A stretch of DNA of 64,000 bases, taken from contig NZ_CP088156.1 in the NCBI RefSeq assembly GCF_021088345.1, forward strand, positions 1,736,001-1,800,000, in the 5' to 3' direction. Source of the stretch: Bradyrhizobium ontarionense. GTDB lineage: Bacteria; Pseudomonadota; Alphaproteobacteria; Rhizobiales; Xanthobacteraceae. The position numbers were made by a program, and so were the translations under genes. Of the stretch, positions 27,688 to 37,392 are shown one piece after another. Numbering within the stretch: the first letter of the stretch is position 1; the number at the start of each line of letters is the position of its first letter. The notes below the pieces were generated by a model. The model saw only the letters and a program-made list of their open reading frames with translations. It made no database searches and was not told the origin of the DNA.

Positions 27688-28647
27688 TCATCGGCGCGGC
27701 CGAATGGGAAAAACATAAGTGGTCGCGCCAGTGCCCGGCAGCGAAAAGTGCCACCACTCCCCGGCATAGTTCACAAAACCTTGCCGCGCCATCACCGCGA
27801 CCAACTCGTTGCGCCAGCGGCGCTGCTCCGGTGTCAGGTCCTGCGCGGCGGTATGAGCCTTCACGTCGGAACAATCGTAGCCGGTTCCCATGTCGACGCT
27901 GCCCTCCGGCGCACGTAGCGCCACCGGTGCCGTGCAGTCCGCGTAGTCCTTGGCCGGATCGAACACCGCGGAATTGTCGGCCGCGAGCTCGACCAGCGTG
28001 AGATCGAGCGCCGCACCGGTCGAATGGCCGGAACGCACGGCGATGTAGCCAAGACGGAACAGGTCCTGTTTGGCAATGCGCGGGTTGTAGCGGCGACCGG
28101 CCGTGGTCTCGACGCCGTCCTGCGACCACGCCAGCATCTCCGCAATGGCACGCACCGGCCGGTAGCAGTCGAGCATCTTCAGCGACAGGCCGCGCGGCCG
28201 CAGCCCGGACTGAGCAGCCTTCAGCCGCAGTGCCACGTCACGCGTCACGATGCATTCGGCCGCCTCGTAGCCCGGCAAAGGACGCCCGACGAAATTGTTG
28301 CTGCCGGCATAACGGATGTCCTGGATGATCGTCGGATCGATGTCGCGGAGATAGACGAAATCGGCCGGCAACGCGGCCGCGCAGGCCGGCACGATGGCTG
28401 CCAGCAGGATGAGGGCATATCGGAGCGGACCTCTCGCGGCGATGGATCGCCAGCCCGCGGTTTGGAGCCCCCTGAGAGGCTCGGTAGACGGAACGGGGGA
28501 TAACTCGGAACACCGGCATTGGGCCTTGCCCCCTATGGAAACCGCGCCTATAGCTCTGGCTTTAATGGCAACCTCTCCGAAATCGACTTTCGTCCTCGGG
28601 CACCGGCATTTGCTGGGAATCGAGGGCCTTTCCGCCCACGACATCAC
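27688..28647 (-). CDS. D-alanyl-D-alanine dipeptidase, VanX/M15D family
   Basis: A periplasmic zinc dipeptidase. A signal-peptide-like stretch [20 protein letters not shown] is followed by the mature protein starting at [11 protein letters not shown]. Zinc ligands and the catalytic base are intact: [13 protein letters not shown] (SxHxxGxxxD) and GEWWHF (ExxH). DCYRPVRAI and GTGYDC are also typical. The 5' end is odd. No ATG, GTG or TTG lies in frame directly before the signal peptide; the nearest ATG (28647) is inside the divergent pyrB coding region, and a GTG at 28392 would cut the signal. The true start is therefore uncertain, and a non-canonical codon or a lesion is possible. Confidence 0.8.
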   Translation of the reverse strand: MMSWAERPSIPSKCRCPRTKVDFGEVAIKARAIGAVSIGGKAQCRCSELSPVPSTEPLRGLQTAGWRSIAARGPLRYALILLAAIVPACAAALPADFVYLRDIDPTIIQDIRYAGSNNFVGRPLPGYEAAECIVTRDVALRLKAAQSGLRPRGLSLKMLDCYRPVRAIAEMLAWSQDGVETTAGRRYNPRIAKQDLFRLGYIAVRSGHSTGAALDLTLVELAADNSAVFDPAKDYADCTAPVALRAPEGSVDMGTGYDCSDVKAHTAAQDLTPEQRRWRNELVAVMARQGFVNYAGEWWHFSLPGTGATTYVFPIRPRR

Positions 28648-29518
28648 CGGTCTCCTCGATCTGTCCGAGGAATATGTCGAACTGAATCGTCAGGTCGACA
28701 AGAAGCGCACGGTGCTGCGCGGCCGTACCCAGGTCAACCTGTTCTTCGAGGCCTCGACGCGGACCCAGTCCTCGTTCGAGATCGCGGGCAAGCGGCTCGG
28801 CGCCGACGTCATGAACATGTCGGTGTCGTCCTCGTCCATGCGCAAGGGCGAGACCCTGATGGACACCGCGGTCACCCTCAACGCGATGCATCCGGACATC
28901 CTGGTGGTCCGCCACCATGCCTCAGGTGCCGTTGAACTGTTGGCCCGCAAGGTCGACGGCTCCGTGATCAATGCCGGCGACGGTGCGCATGAGCATCCGA
29001 CCCAGGCGCTGCTCGACGCGCTCACGATCCGCCGCAACAAGGGTCGCATCGAGGGGCTGGTGATCGCGATCTGCGGCGACGTGCTGCATTCGCGCGTGGC
29101 GCGGTCCAACATCCTGCTGCTCAACACCATGGGCGCGCGCGTCCGCGTGGTCGCGCCCTCCACCTTGCTGCCGCCCGGCATCGAGCGGATGGGCGTCGAA
29201 GTCGCCCGCGACATGCGCGAGGGCCTCAACGGCGCCGACATCGTGATGATGCTGCGGCTGCAGCGCGAGCGCATGAATGGCTCCTTCGTGCCGTCATCGT
29301 CGGAATATTTCCAGTATTTCGGACTCGACCAGAAGAAGCTCGCTTATGCCAAGCCCGACGCGCTGGTGATGCATCCCGGCCCGATGAATCGCGGCGTCGA
29401 GATCGAGTCCATCGTTGCGGATGGCGCGCAATCGCTGATCCGGGAACAGGTCGAAATGGGTGTAGCCGTACGCATGGCCGTGCTCGAGGCGCTGGCCCGC
29501 AACCTGCCCAACGCGTGA
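28565..29518 (+). CDS. pyrB: aspartate carbamoyltransferase catalytic subunit
   Basis: A 317-residue ATCase that joins carbamoyl phosphate and aspartate in pyrimidine synthesis. Carbamoyl-phosphate loop [27 protein letters not shown] and the [12 protein letters not shown] and [14 protein letters not shown] segments are standard, as is the late [12 protein letters not shown]. The start MATSPKSTF at 28565 fits the family; a longer upstream frame is unlikely. It overlaps or abuts the pyrC' gene (GTGA at 29515-29518), so the two products are probably made together, as in Pseudomonas-type ATCase/pDHOase complexes. Confidence 0.95.
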   Translation: MATSPKSTFVLGHRHLLGIEGLSAHDITGLLDLSEEYVELNRQVDKKRTVLRGRTQVNLFFEASTRTQSSFEIAGKRLGADVMNMSVSSSSMRKGETLMDTAVTLNAMHPDILVVRHHASGAVELLARKVDGSVINAGDGAHEHPTQALLDALTIRRNKGRIEGLVIAICGDVLHSRVARSNILLLNTMGARVRVVAPSTLLPPGIERMGVEVARDMREGLNGADIVMMLRLQRERMNGSFVPSSSEYFQYFGLDQKKLAYAKPDALVMHPGPMNRGVEIESIVADGAQSLIREQVEMGVAVRMAVLEALARNLPNA

Positions 29519-29541
29519 TACAGAAGTCGGGACGAAACGCC

Positions 29542-30843
29542 ATGCTGACCGATCGCCGCCCGATCCTGCTCGCCAACGCGCGCGTCATCGATCCTTCCTG
29601 CGACCTCGACAGCCCCGGTGACCTGCTCATCGCCGACGGCGTCATCCGCGACCTCAAGCGCGGCATCGGCGCCGCCGGCGTGCCCGAGGGCACTGACGTC
29701 ATCAACTGCGCCGGCAAGATCGTCGCCCCCGGCCTGATCGACATGTGCGCCTTCGTCGGCGAGCCCGGCCTCGGCCATCGCGAGACCTTTGCCAGCGCCA
29801 GCCAGGCCGCCGCGACCGGCGGCATCACCACCATCATCTGCCAGCCCGGCACCGAGCCTGTCATCGACAATTCGGCCACCGTCGACTTCGTGCTGCGGCG
29901 CGCCCGCGACACAGCGATCGTCAACATCCAGCCGATGGCGGCGCTGACCAAGGGCCTGCGCGGCGAGGAGATGACCGAGATCGGGCTGCTGCGCGCCGCC
30001 GGCGCGGTCGCCTTCTCCAACGGTCATACCAGCGTGATGAACGCGCAGGTGATGCGCCGCGCGCTGACCTATGCCCGGGATTTCGACGCGCTGATCGTGC
30101 ACCACACCGAGGATCCGGACCTCGTCGGCGAAGGCGTCATGAACGAGGGCGAGTTCGCCTCGCGGCTCGGCCTGGAGGGCATTCCGCCTGCCGCGGAGGC
30201 CGTGGTGCTCGAGCGCGACATGCGTCTCGTCGCGCTCAGCAAGAGCCGTTATCACGCGGCCGCGCTCAGCTCGGTCGACTCGCTCGACGTGCTCAGGCGT
30301 GCGCGCGAGGCAGGCCTTGCCGTCAGCGCGTCGGTCTCGATCAACCACGTGACCTTGAACGAGAACGACATCGGCCCCTACCGTACCTTCCTGAAGCTGA
30401 CGCCGCCGCTGCGCACCGAGACCGACCGCCGCGCGCTGGTCGAGGCGCTGGCGTCAGGCCTCATCGACGTCATCATGTCGGACCACACGCCGCAGGACGT
30501 CGAGGTCAAGCGGCTGCCGTTCGCGGAGGCTGCGAGCGGCGCGGTCGGCCTCGAGACGATGCTGCCCGCAGCGCTGCGGCTCGTACACAATGGCGAGCTC
30601 AGCTGGACGACGCTGATCCGCGCGATGTCGACGCGGCCCGCGGAGCTGCTCGGCCTGCCCGGCGGCACCTTGCGCGCGGGCGCACCGGCCGACATCATCG
30701 TGATCGATCCGGACGTGCCCTGGATTCTTGATCCGGCCGACCTCAAATCGCTGTGCAAGAACACGCCGTTCGACGAGGCCCGCTTCACCGGCCGCGTGGT
30801 TCGCACCATCGTCGGCGGCCGCACCGTGTTCGAACATGTCTGA
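29542..30843 (+). CDS. dihydroorotase-like protein lacking metal ligands (PyrC')
   Basis: A 433-residue amidohydrolase-fold protein next to pyrB. The dihydroorotase signature D-x-H-V-H-L-R-E-P-G is changed to DMCAFVGEPG (residues 67-76): both metal-binding His are Cys69 and Phe71, and the substrate Arg is Gly73. Other family marks remain: GGITTIICQPGTEPVIDN, VHHTEDPDLVGEGVMNEGE, IMSDHTPQDVE and GLETMLPAALRL. This pattern is known for inactive PyrC' proteins that serve as structural partners of PyrB. Activity would then need another pyrC elsewhere. An alternative GTG start at 29515 overlaps the pyrB stop. Confidence 0.9.
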   Translation: MLTDRRPILLANARVIDPSCDLDSPGDLLIADGVIRDLKRGIGAAGVPEGTDVINCAGKIVAPGLIDMCAFVGEPGLGHRETFASASQAAATGGITTIICQPGTEPVIDNSATVDFVLRRARDTAIVNIQPMAALTKGLRGEEMTEIGLLRAAGAVAFSNGHTSVMNAQVMRRALTYARDFDALIVHHTEDPDLVGEGVMNEGEFASRLGLEGIPPAAEAVVLERDMRLVALSKSRYHAAALSSVDSLDVLRRAREAGLAVSASVSINHVTLNENDIGPYRTFLKLTPPLRTETDRRALVEALASGLIDVIMSDHTPQDVEVKRLPFAEAASGAVGLETMLPAALRLVHNGELSWTTLIRAMSTRPAELLGLPGGTLRAGAPADIIVIDPDVPWILDPADLKSLCKNTPFDEARFTGRVVRTIVGGRTVFEHV

Positions 30844-30870
30844 CGCACGGCGTCGCGCGGAAGGAGTTGT

Positions 30871-31470
30871 GTGATGGCATCCGAAGCCTTTCTGCCCGTC
30901 GCTCTCATCATCGGCTATCTCCTGGGATCGATCCCGTTCGGCCTGATCCTGACCCGCCTCGCCGGCACCCAGGATCTGCGCAGCATCGGCTCCGGCAACA
31001 TCGGCGCCACCAACGTGCTGCGCACCGGGCGCAAGGGGCTCGCGGCGGCCACGCTGCTCGGCGATGCACTCAAGGGCACCGCGGCCGTCATCATCGCCGG
31101 CTATCTCGGCGGCCCGAATGCCGAGATGGTCGCGGGCCTCGGCGCCTTCCTCGGACATTTGTTCCCGGTGTGGCTGAAATTCCGCGGCGGCAAGGGCGTT
31201 GCGGTCTACATCGGTATTCTGCTCGGGCTGTTCTGGCCTGCCGCCATCTTCTTCTGCTTGGTGTGGCTCGCGACCGCGTTCGCGCTCCGCTACTCATCAC
31301 TCGCCGCGCTCGCCGCGAGCGTGCTGACGCCGATCGTGCTGTGGGCTTTCGGTCACACGGCGCTTGCTGCCTTATTTGCCTTGCTCACACTGTTGCTCAT
31401 TTACATGCACCGCGAAAACATCAAGCGATTGCAGGCCGGCACCGAGAGCAAGATCGGCGCGAAGAAGTAG
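30871..31470 (+). CDS. plsY: acyl-phosphate:glycerol-3-phosphate acyltransferase
   Basis: A 199-residue PlsY inner-membrane enzyme that makes lysophosphatidic acid from acyl-phosphate. Its three conserved loops are visible: [15 protein letters not shown] with [17 protein letters not shown], then [20 protein letters not shown] and the C-terminal [13 protein letters not shown]. Five membrane helices, normal length. It follows pyrC' after 27 bp, with a ribosome site AAGGAG. Confidence 0.95.
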   Translation: MMASEAFLPVALIIGYLLGSIPFGLILTRLAGTQDLRSIGSGNIGATNVLRTGRKGLAAATLLGDALKGTAAVIIAGYLGGPNAEMVAGLGAFLGHLFPVWLKFRGGKGVAVYIGILLGLFWPAAIFFCLVWLATAFALRYSSLAALAASVLTPIVLWAFGHTALAALFALLTLLLIYMHRENIKRLQAGTESKIGAKK

Positions 31471-31583
31471 TCACTCCGGACAAATACGGAAAATCTGTGT
31501 TGCGCCCTGATATTTGCAGAGGCTGCGCAGCAACACCGGCGCGCGATCAGCTAATAAGTTAACGAGAGACTCTGGCGTGAATC

Positions 31584-33005
31584 ATGATTGCCTGTCATGA
31601 TTCCTGCATGTGGTTACGCAAGACCAATTCAAGCGGTTCGCCGGCCACGCGCGACGACCGCACGCATGAGGAGCCGGCGCAGCAAGCAGCTGCCCCGGTG
31701 CGCTCCAGCGCCAGTGCCCTTCTCTCCGCCGCCCAGATCTGGTCGACGGATAGTTCGTTCGGCTCCACGAGCCCTGCGGCCGAGCCCACGCCAGCGGCGC
31801 TGTCAGAGCCTGTCCCATGCGCCCTCGAACCAGCGCTCGAGGTTCCATCGACCGAGAGTGCTCCCGCCGAGATCGCGCCTGCCGTAGCGGACCCGATCGT
31901 GGCGGACCCGATCGTAGTTGCGATCCCTGCAGCCGCCATTTCGGAGCCCAAACTCTCGGATACTCCCGAGCGATCGCTCGCGGAGACCATCGCCACCGTC
32001 ACGCTGCCGCCACCGCCGCGGATCTGGCCGCCGCGCAAGCTATCGCTGGCGCTGCAGGGCGGCGGCACGTTCTCGGCCTTCACCTGGGGCGTGCTCGAGC
32101 GTCTGCTGGAGGAGCCCGGTTGCGACTTCGACACGATCAGCGGGGCCAGCGCAGGCGCCATCCATGCGGCGCTGCTCGCCAGCGGGCTCGCCGAAGGCGG
32201 CCGCGAAGCTGCACGGGCCCTGCTCGCACGCTTCTGGAACGGAATGATCGACGAGGCCTCGTTCCGCTCGCTGATGCTGCTCGGAAGCTTCTCGCCCGCC
32301 AGCAGCGCGGTGTCGTTCGGTTCGGCGCTGCGCAGTGGGCGCGCCGACCCACTCGACCTCGATCCGCTGCGCGACATGCTCGTCGGCACGATCAACTTCG
32401 ACGCAGTGCAGAGCGCTGCGGCGCCGCGCCTCCTGATCGCCGCCACGCGGGTGCGCGACGGCCAGCCGCAGATCTTCCGCAACGCCGACATCACGCCGGA
32501 CGTGCTGCTGGCTTCGACCTGCGCTCCCCAGCTCCACGGCGCGGTCGACATCGACGGCGACGCCTATTGGGACGGCGGCTACGGTGCCAACCCACCGATC
32601 ATCTCCGTCGCTCATGAGTCCAGCGCGGCCGATCTGCTGGTCGTCAAGGTCACGCCCGCGCGCGACGACGACATTCCGGTGACCGCGGCTGCGATCGATC
32701 GTCGTCTCGACCAGATCACCGCCAACGCGGTGCTCAACGCCGAACTCGCGGCCCTGGAATGGGCGCGCAGCGATGGCCTGCACCCGCCGCGCGTCCATCG
32801 GCTCGCGGCCGAAGACGAGATCGAGGCGCTCGCCCAGCACAGCGCGACAGACTTCGGCAGCGGCTTCATCGAGATGCTGCATCAGCGCGGGCGCGCGGCT
32901 GCCGATCGCTGGCTGCAGGACGCTCCCGCCGGGACCACGCTGGCGATCCCCGACAAGCGCCCGGTCTTTCCGTCGGAGAACGCGCTCGAAATCGTTCCCG
33001 CCTGA
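31584..33005 (+). CDS. patatin-like phospholipase
   Basis: A 473-residue protein with an Ala/Pro/Glu-rich, low-complexity N-terminal region (about 1-140, repeats such as ADPIVADPIVV) and a C-terminal patatin domain. The domain has the oxyanion loop LQGGGTFSAFTWGVLERLL, the nucleophile elbow ISGASAGAIHAAL (GxSxG) and the Asp motif YWDGGYGANPPI (DGG). Probably hydrolyses phospholipid acyl esters. An 8-bp inverted repeat AATCATGA/TCATGATT (31580-31602) covers the first ATG, so initiation at the next ATG (31608) is possible. It sits between plsY and dprA, an insertion into an otherwise common housekeeping order. Confidence 0.88.
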   Translation: MIACHDSCMWLRKTNSSGSPATRDDRTHEEPAQQAAAPVRSSASALLSAAQIWSTDSSFGSTSPAAEPTPAALSEPVPCALEPALEVPSTESAPAEIAPAVADPIVADPIVVAIPAAAISEPKLSDTPERSLAETIATVTLPPPPRIWPPRKLSLALQGGGTFSAFTWGVLERLLEEPGCDFDTISGASAGAIHAALLASGLAEGGREAARALLARFWNGMIDEASFRSLMLLGSFSPASSAVSFGSALRSGRADPLDLDPLRDMLVGTINFDAVQSAAAPRLLIAATRVRDGQPQIFRNADITPDVLLASTCAPQLHGAVDIDGDAYWDGGYGANPPIISVAHESSAADLLVVKVTPARDDDIPVTAAAIDRRLDQITANAVLNAELAALEWARSDGLHPPRVHRLAAEDEIEALAQHSATDFGSGFIEMLHQRGRAAADRWLQDAPAGTTLAIPDKRPVFPSENALEIVPA

Positions 33006-33088
33006 ACGGCCGGCGTAGCGCCCAGGTGGCGCTCCCCCCTTCCCTGCGCGGTCGGGTTGCTTCATGCTGCTGACCGGCAGGGGTCGGC

Positions 33089-34207
33089 ATGGACGCAATC
33101 AATCCCATCATCGAGCTGAGCGAGGCCGAGCGGGTCGACCGTCTCCGGCTGATCCGCTCCGACAATGTCGGACCACGCACCTTCCGCTCGCTGCTCGATC
33201 ATTTCGGCACCGCGCGCGCCGCCCTGGACCGCCTGCCGGATATGGCGCGCCGCGGCGGGGCGGCCCGGGTCGGCCGCATCTGCAGCAAGGACGAGGCGGC
33301 GGCCGAGCTCGCCGCCTGCCGCCAGCGCGACCTTCAGCTGCGCGCGCCGGGAGAGGACGGCTACCCGCCCCGTCTCGCGGCGTGCGAAGATGCGCCGCCG
33401 CTGCTCGTGACCAACGGCAGGCGCGATACCCTGATGCGTCCGATGATCGCCATCGTCGGCTCGCGCAACGCCTCGGCCGCCGGGCTCAAATTCGCCGGCC
33501 AGCTTGCGCACGAGCTTGGCCAGGCCGGCTTCGTCGTCATCTCCGGCCTTGCCCGCGGCATCGACCAGGCCGCCCATCGCGCGAGCGTCGCCAGCGGCAC
33601 GGTCGCGGTCCTCGCCGGCGGCCACGACCGGATCTATCCGCCGGAGCACGTCGACCTGCTCGGCGCCATCGTCGCTGGCAATGGGGCTGCGATCTCGGAA
33701 ATGCCGCTCGGACACGAGCCCCGGGCGCGCGATTTTCCCCGCCGCAACCGGTTGATCTCGGGCGCATCGCTGGGCGTGGTCGTCGTCGAGGCCGCGCATC
33801 GCTCGGGCTCGCTGATCACCGCCCGCATCGCCGGCGAACAGGGCCGCGAGGTGTTCGCCGTGCCGGGATCACCGCTCGATCCGCGCTCGGCCGGCACCAA
33901 CGATCTGATCAAGCAGGGAGCGACACTGGTCACCGAGGCCGCCGACATCATCCAGGCGGTGGCGCCGATCATGGATCGCCCGCAGCCGGATCTGCTGCGC
34001 GAAGCCGACGACGAGTTGTTCGCGCCCGATCCCGAGAACCACGATCGCGACCAGATCATCGCCCTGCTTGGCCCGACACCGGTCTCGATCGACGACCTCA
34101 TTCGACTGAGCGGCCTGTCGCCCGCGGTGCTGCGGATGGTGCTGCTCGAGCTCGAGCTCGCCGGCCGCCTGGAACGGCACGGCGGCGGGTTGGTGGCACT
34201 GATCTAG
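33089..34207 (+). CDS. dprA: DNA-processing protein A
   Basis: A 372-residue DprA that binds ssDNA and loads RecA in transformation. An N-terminal SAM-like region ([20 protein letters not shown]) is followed by the Rossmann core: [65 protein letters not shown] and [15 protein letters not shown]. The C-terminal DML1/winged-helix domain has [20 protein letters not shown]. Length is normal. Tail-to-tail with the HxlR gene. Confidence 0.95.
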   Translation: MDAINPIIELSEAERVDRLRLIRSDNVGPRTFRSLLDHFGTARAALDRLPDMARRGGAARVGRICSKDEAAAELAACRQRDLQLRAPGEDGYPPRLAACEDAPPLLVTNGRRDTLMRPMIAIVGSRNASAAGLKFAGQLAHELGQAGFVVISGLARGIDQAAHRASVASGTVAVLAGGHDRIYPPEHVDLLGAIVAGNGAAISEMPLGHEPRARDFPRRNRLISGASLGVVVVEAAHRSGSLITARIAGEQGREVFAVPGSPLDPRSAGTNDLIKQGATLVTEAADIIQAVAPIMDRPQPDLLREADDELFAPDPENHDRDQIIALLGPTPVSIDDLIRLSGLSPAVLRMVLLELELAGRLERHGGGLVALI

Positions 34208-34217
34208 GATCGCGCGC

Positions 34218-34625
34218 TCACTGTCGATCACCGCGCAGGTCAAATCGCATCCGTGCGTCCTCGATCTGGTCCTGGTGCGCCATCGCCCATTCTCCCAGCG
34301 CCTTGACCGGACTCGACAATCCTCGCCCGAGGTCGGTGAGCTCATAATCGACGCGCGGCGGGATCGTCGGAAACACGGTCCGCGTCACCAGCCCGTCGCG
34401 CTCGAGGCCGCGCAGGGTCAGCGTCAGCATGCGCTGCGAGATGCCTCCCACGAGACGCTTGAGCTCGTTGAAGCGCTTGGGCCCGCCGCCCAGCATCATG
34501 ATGACGAACACGCTCCATTTGTCGCCGACGCGCGCCAGAATCGACGCGACGCCGCGGCAATCATTGTGATCCGGCTGCATCGCCGGGGCAGGATCATCGC
34601 TGTTCGCAAGTGTCACGGATGTCAC
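34218..34625 (-). CDS. HxlR-family transcriptional regulator (1)
   Basis: A 135-residue winged-helix protein. The family landmarks are RVGDKWSVFVIMMLGGGPKR, FNELKRLVGGISQRMLTLTL, RGLERDGLVTRTVFPTIPPR and the DYELTDLGRGL wing. The start is GTG 34625 or ATG 34580. It is divergent from azoR with about 88 bp between, the usual layout for HxlR regulators of quinone/azo reductases that sense reactive electrophiles. HxlR relatives often use Cys as sensor; a Cys in DCRGVASIL near the N-terminus is a candidate. Confidence 0.9.
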   Translation of the reverse strand: MTSVTLANSDDPAPAMQPDHNDCRGVASILARVGDKWSVFVIMMLGGGPKRFNELKRLVGGISQRMLTLTLRGLERDGLVTRTVFPTIPPRVDYELTDLGRGLSSPVKALGEWAMAHQDQIEDARMRFDLRGDRQ

Positions 34626-34712
34626 CGGGTTTCAAAAATGTGCGTTCTTGCGGGGTTACAGCACAGTCACTCATAGTGCGCCAGTTACAAACCAATACTG
34701 AGGTGACTGCCT

Positions 34713-35321
34713 ATGACTCAACTCCTCCACGTCGATTCCAGCGTGCTCGGCCCCAATTCCGTCAGCCGCCAGGTGTCGGCCGCGGTCGTCGCACGCCTTC
34801 GCGAGGTCACGCCCGGGCTCGTGGTGACCTATCGGGACGTCGCGACGACCCCGCTGTCGCATCTGTCGGGCGCGCATGTCGCCATTGCGCACGGAGCGCC
34901 GGTGGAGGATCCGGCCGTGAAGGCGGACGTCGCAGCCGGCCAAGCGGTGCTGGAGGAGTTTCTCCGCGCCGACATCGTCGTGATCGGCGCACCGATGTAC
35001 AATTTCTCGATCCCGAGCCAGCTGAAGGCCTGGATCGACCGCATCCTTGTCCCCGGCAAGACCTTCAAATATGGGCCGCAGGGTCCCGAGGGTCTCGCCG
35101 GCGCCAAGCGCGTCATCGTTGCAGTGTCGCGCGGCGGCTCTTACGGGCAAGCGCCGATGACGGCGCTCGAACATCTCGAAACCTATTTGAGGGGCGTGTT
35201 CGGCTTCATCGGCATCACCGCACCCGAGTTCATCGCGGCCGACGGCATCATGGCCGGCCCGGAGCAGCGCGCGCAGGCGCTTGCGAACGCGCTTCAAACC
35301 GCTGGCGATCTCGCCGCCTAA
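34713..35321 (+). CDS. azoR: FMN-dependent NADH-azoreductase
   Basis: A 202-residue flavodoxin-like quinone/azo reductase using FMN and NADH for two-electron reduction. The N-terminal phosphate loop is [18 protein letters not shown]; the flavin-binding [20 protein letters not shown] and the SRGGSYG loop are standard. Likely role: detoxifying quinones and electrophiles. Divergent from HxlR(1), its probable repressor. Confidence 0.93.
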   Translation: MTQLLHVDSSVLGPNSVSRQVSAAVVARLREVTPGLVVTYRDVATTPLSHLSGAHVAIAHGAPVEDPAVKADVAAGQAVLEEFLRADIVVIGAPMYNFSIPSQLKAWIDRILVPGKTFKYGPQGPEGLAGAKRVIVAVSRGGSYGQAPMTALEHLETYLRGVFGFIGITAPEFIAADGIMAGPEQRAQALANALQTAGDLAA

Positions 35322-35420
35322 GGTTCTCCGGCGGCTGCCGAAGGGGTTCTCAGGCAGCCGCCGTTCAAGTCCCTGGTGAGGCCTCGCGGGCCACACCACG
35401 ATCCGCTCGCGCTACCCGCG

Positions 35421-36206
35421 CTACCCGCGATAGATCGGCGCGCCTGCCGGCGAGCTGGTTGCGCCGCCATCGACGAACAGCTCCTGTCCCTGGATGTGCG
35501 CAGCTTCGTCGGAGGCGAGGAACAGCACCGTGTTGGCGATATTCTCGGGCTCGCCGATATGGCCGAGCGGCGTGGTCGCGCCGATCCGAGCCTCGAACTG
35601 TTTCTCCGCCTCGGGTGTTGCGACGGCAGCGCCCCAGATCGGTGTCCGGATAGCGCCCGGTGCAACCACGTTGACGCGGATGCCACGCGGCGACAGTTCT
35701 GACGCCAGCACCCGCGCCATCGCCCGCACGCCGGCCTTGCTGGCGGCATAGGCCGAATAGCCGGGGTTGCCGAGCACCGAGATCACCGAGCCGTTGAGGA
35801 TGATGGAGGCGCCGTCGTTGAGATACGGCAGCGCGGCCTGCACCGTGAAGAACACGCCGGTCAGGTTGGTGCGGATCACCTGCTCGAACACCTCAGGCTT
35901 GGTAGCTCCGACCGGCGTCCCGCCGGGAATGCCGGCATTGGCGAACAGGATATCGAGCTTGCCAAATCGCTCCGCTGCGCGCGCGACGGCATCCTCGGTC
36001 GCAGCGATGTCCGTGGCGTCGGCGACCAGCGCCAGCGCGCTTGAGCCCAGTTCCCGGGCCGCAGCCTCCAGTCGCTTGGTATCGCGTCCGGTGATCGCCA
36101 CCTTGGCGCCTTCCGCGACGAAGCGGCGGGCGGTCGCCAGCCCGATGCCGCTATTGCCGCCGGTAATCAGGGCCGTCTTGTTTGCAAGCCTCACGCCCGC
36201 CTCCAT
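35421..36206 (-). CDS. short-chain dehydrogenase/reductase
   Basis: A 261-residue classical SDR. The cofactor motif TGGNSGIGLATARRF has Gly-rich spacing, with GRDTKRLEAAA and LVADATDIA after it; NAGIPGG and the catalytic YSAYAASKAG are present, and the C-terminal LFVDGGATSSP is typical. R/K residues after strand 2 (GRD) suggest NADP(H). Start at ATG 36206 or GTG 36194; the former would be nearly leaderless given the promoter in the adjoining repeat. Divergent from HxlR(2). Confidence 0.9.
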   Translation of the reverse strand: MEAGVRLANKTALITGGNSGIGLATARRFVAEGAKVAITGRDTKRLEAAARELGSSALALVADATDIAATEDAVARAAERFGKLDILFANAGIPGGTPVGATKPEVFEQVIRTNLTGVFFTVQAALPYLNDGASIILNGSVISVLGNPGYSAYAASKAGVRAMARVLASELSPRGIRVNVVAPGAIRTPIWGAAVATPEAEKQFEARIGATTPLGHIGEPENIANTVLFLASDEAAHIQGQELFVDGGATSSPAGAPIYRG

Positions 36207-36207
36207 C

Positions 36208-36264
36208 TGGTTGCATTATTAAACTGTATGGCCTAGATACCGTTTTGGTTTTATAATGCAACCA
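36208..36264. promoter_or_regulatory. divergent promoter/operator with 12-bp inverted repeat
   Basis: Perfect arms TGGTTGCATTAT (36208-36219) and ATAATGCAACCA (36253-36264) are separated by 33 bp. The right arm contains TATAAT (36252-36257), a good -10 for hxlR(2), and its mirror supplies a -10-like TAATAAT for the SDR. This is the expected place for HxlR dimers to bind and control both genes. Confidence 0.68.
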
Positions 36265-36339
36265 CACAAACTCGTGATCGCGCACGCGGTGCTGAGTGCC
36301 CCATGGCTCGGCTTCGATCAAAGAATGGAGGATCGGCGA

Positions 36340-36783
36340 ATGGTCAAACGCACCAGCCTCGAAGGCAACGCCTGCCCGATCGCGCGGTCGCTGGACGCAA
36401 TCGGCGACTGGTGGTCGCTTCTCATCATCCGCGAGGCGTTTCTCGGCGTTCGCCGTTTCAGCGCGTTCCAGCGCAGCCTCGGGCTGGCCAAGAACATCCT
36501 GACGGTACGGCTGCGGGCGCTGGTCGAGCGCGGGATTCTCGCGACCGAACCGGCCGCGGACGGCAGCTCGTATCGCGACTACGTCCTGACGCCGAAAGGC
36601 CGCGGCCTGTTTCCGATCCTGGTGGCGCTACGACAGTGGAGCGAGGAATTCGACGAGCACCCGGACGAGATCGCCACGATGCTAGTCGACCGCACGCATG
36701 GCCGCCCGGTGCGCAAGCTGCTTCTCTGTGCGGAGGACGGTACCGCCCTGGCGCCGGAGCAGACCACTCTGGCACAACGATGA
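36340..36783 (+). CDS. HxlR-family transcriptional regulator (2)
   Basis: About 147 residues from ATG 36340 (MVKRTSLEGNACPIARSLDA), chosen because GGAG precedes it and because the probable -10 at 36252 makes an earlier ATG (36256) untranscribed. HxlR core: IGDWWSLLIIREAFLGVRRF, AFQRSLGLAKNILTVRLRAL, VERGILATEPAADGSSYRDY and VLTPKGRGLFPILVALRQW. The Cys in GNACPIAR at the N-terminus is the classic redox/electrophile sensor position. Divergent from the SDR gene. Confidence 0.9.
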   Translation: MVKRTSLEGNACPIARSLDAIGDWWSLLIIREAFLGVRRFSAFQRSLGLAKNILTVRLRALVERGILATEPAADGSSYRDYVLTPKGRGLFPILVALRQWSEEFDEHPDEIATMLVDRTHGRPVRKLLLCAEDGTALAPEQTTLAQR

Positions 36784-36795
36784 GTCGGGCGCCTG

Positions 36796-37008
36796 TCAGC
36801 AGAGTCTGTGGCGGCTGCGCAGCCTGAGATGCTCCTCCGCCTCGAGGTGCGCCATGCGCAGCAGATAGTCGAGCATGTCCAGGTGATGGCGCTGGGCCAA
36901 CTGTGCGAGGCTTGCCGTCACCTCGGCGATCATAGCCGCCGCGGCGTCGGGATCCTCCACCGTCGCCTCAACGTCAAGATCGCGATTGTCCGCTGCCTTG
37001 GCCAACAA
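36796..37008 (-). CDS. hypothetical small helical protein
   Basis: A short helical protein with the core AAAMIAEVTASLAQLAQRHH and MLDYLLRMAHLEAEEHLRLR. I believe similar proteins occur in Bradyrhizobium, but I cannot check this. The open frame runs up to 37131, but its first third looks unlike protein; a TTG near 37008 or ATG 36933 are possible starts. Convergent with hxlR(2), 12 bp apart. No function known. Confidence 0.5.
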   Translation of the reverse strand: MLAKAADNRDLDVEATVEDPDAAAAMIAEVTASLAQLAQRHHLDMLDYLLRMAHLEAEEHLRLRSRHRLC

Positions 37009-37392
37009 ATCTATCCAACATTGGGTATTTGACGGAAACGAACTTAAAAAGAGCACGGTTTCCTTCGTGCGGCGGAACCTGACATTCGTTTCAGTATGTC
37101 CGCGCGTCCTGCAAACGAATGTCAGAACCAAAGCTACACCAGAGTCTTGATTCTGCTAGTGTCTTTTGACCGTGACGTTCGTGAGCGAACCTGCGGCGAA
37201 CTGGTACGAACGTCGGAGCCGGGACCCTGGCGCTCCTACAACCTGATAGGTACTTCGCGGCTCCAACGCAATCGACTTTCAACACCCCTCGATTTGACAG
37301 GAACCGCCTCACCACCCATGTTCGGGTCAACGAGCCCCGACGCGAATCCCGCGAAACCGGCTTCAATTCTTCCACTAAGCCATTGGAAATAC

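Noticed and set aside
33064..34347. 427-codon plus-strand frame over dprA
   Set aside because: Arg-rich frame-shifted shadow; the +1 frame carries a clear DprA.
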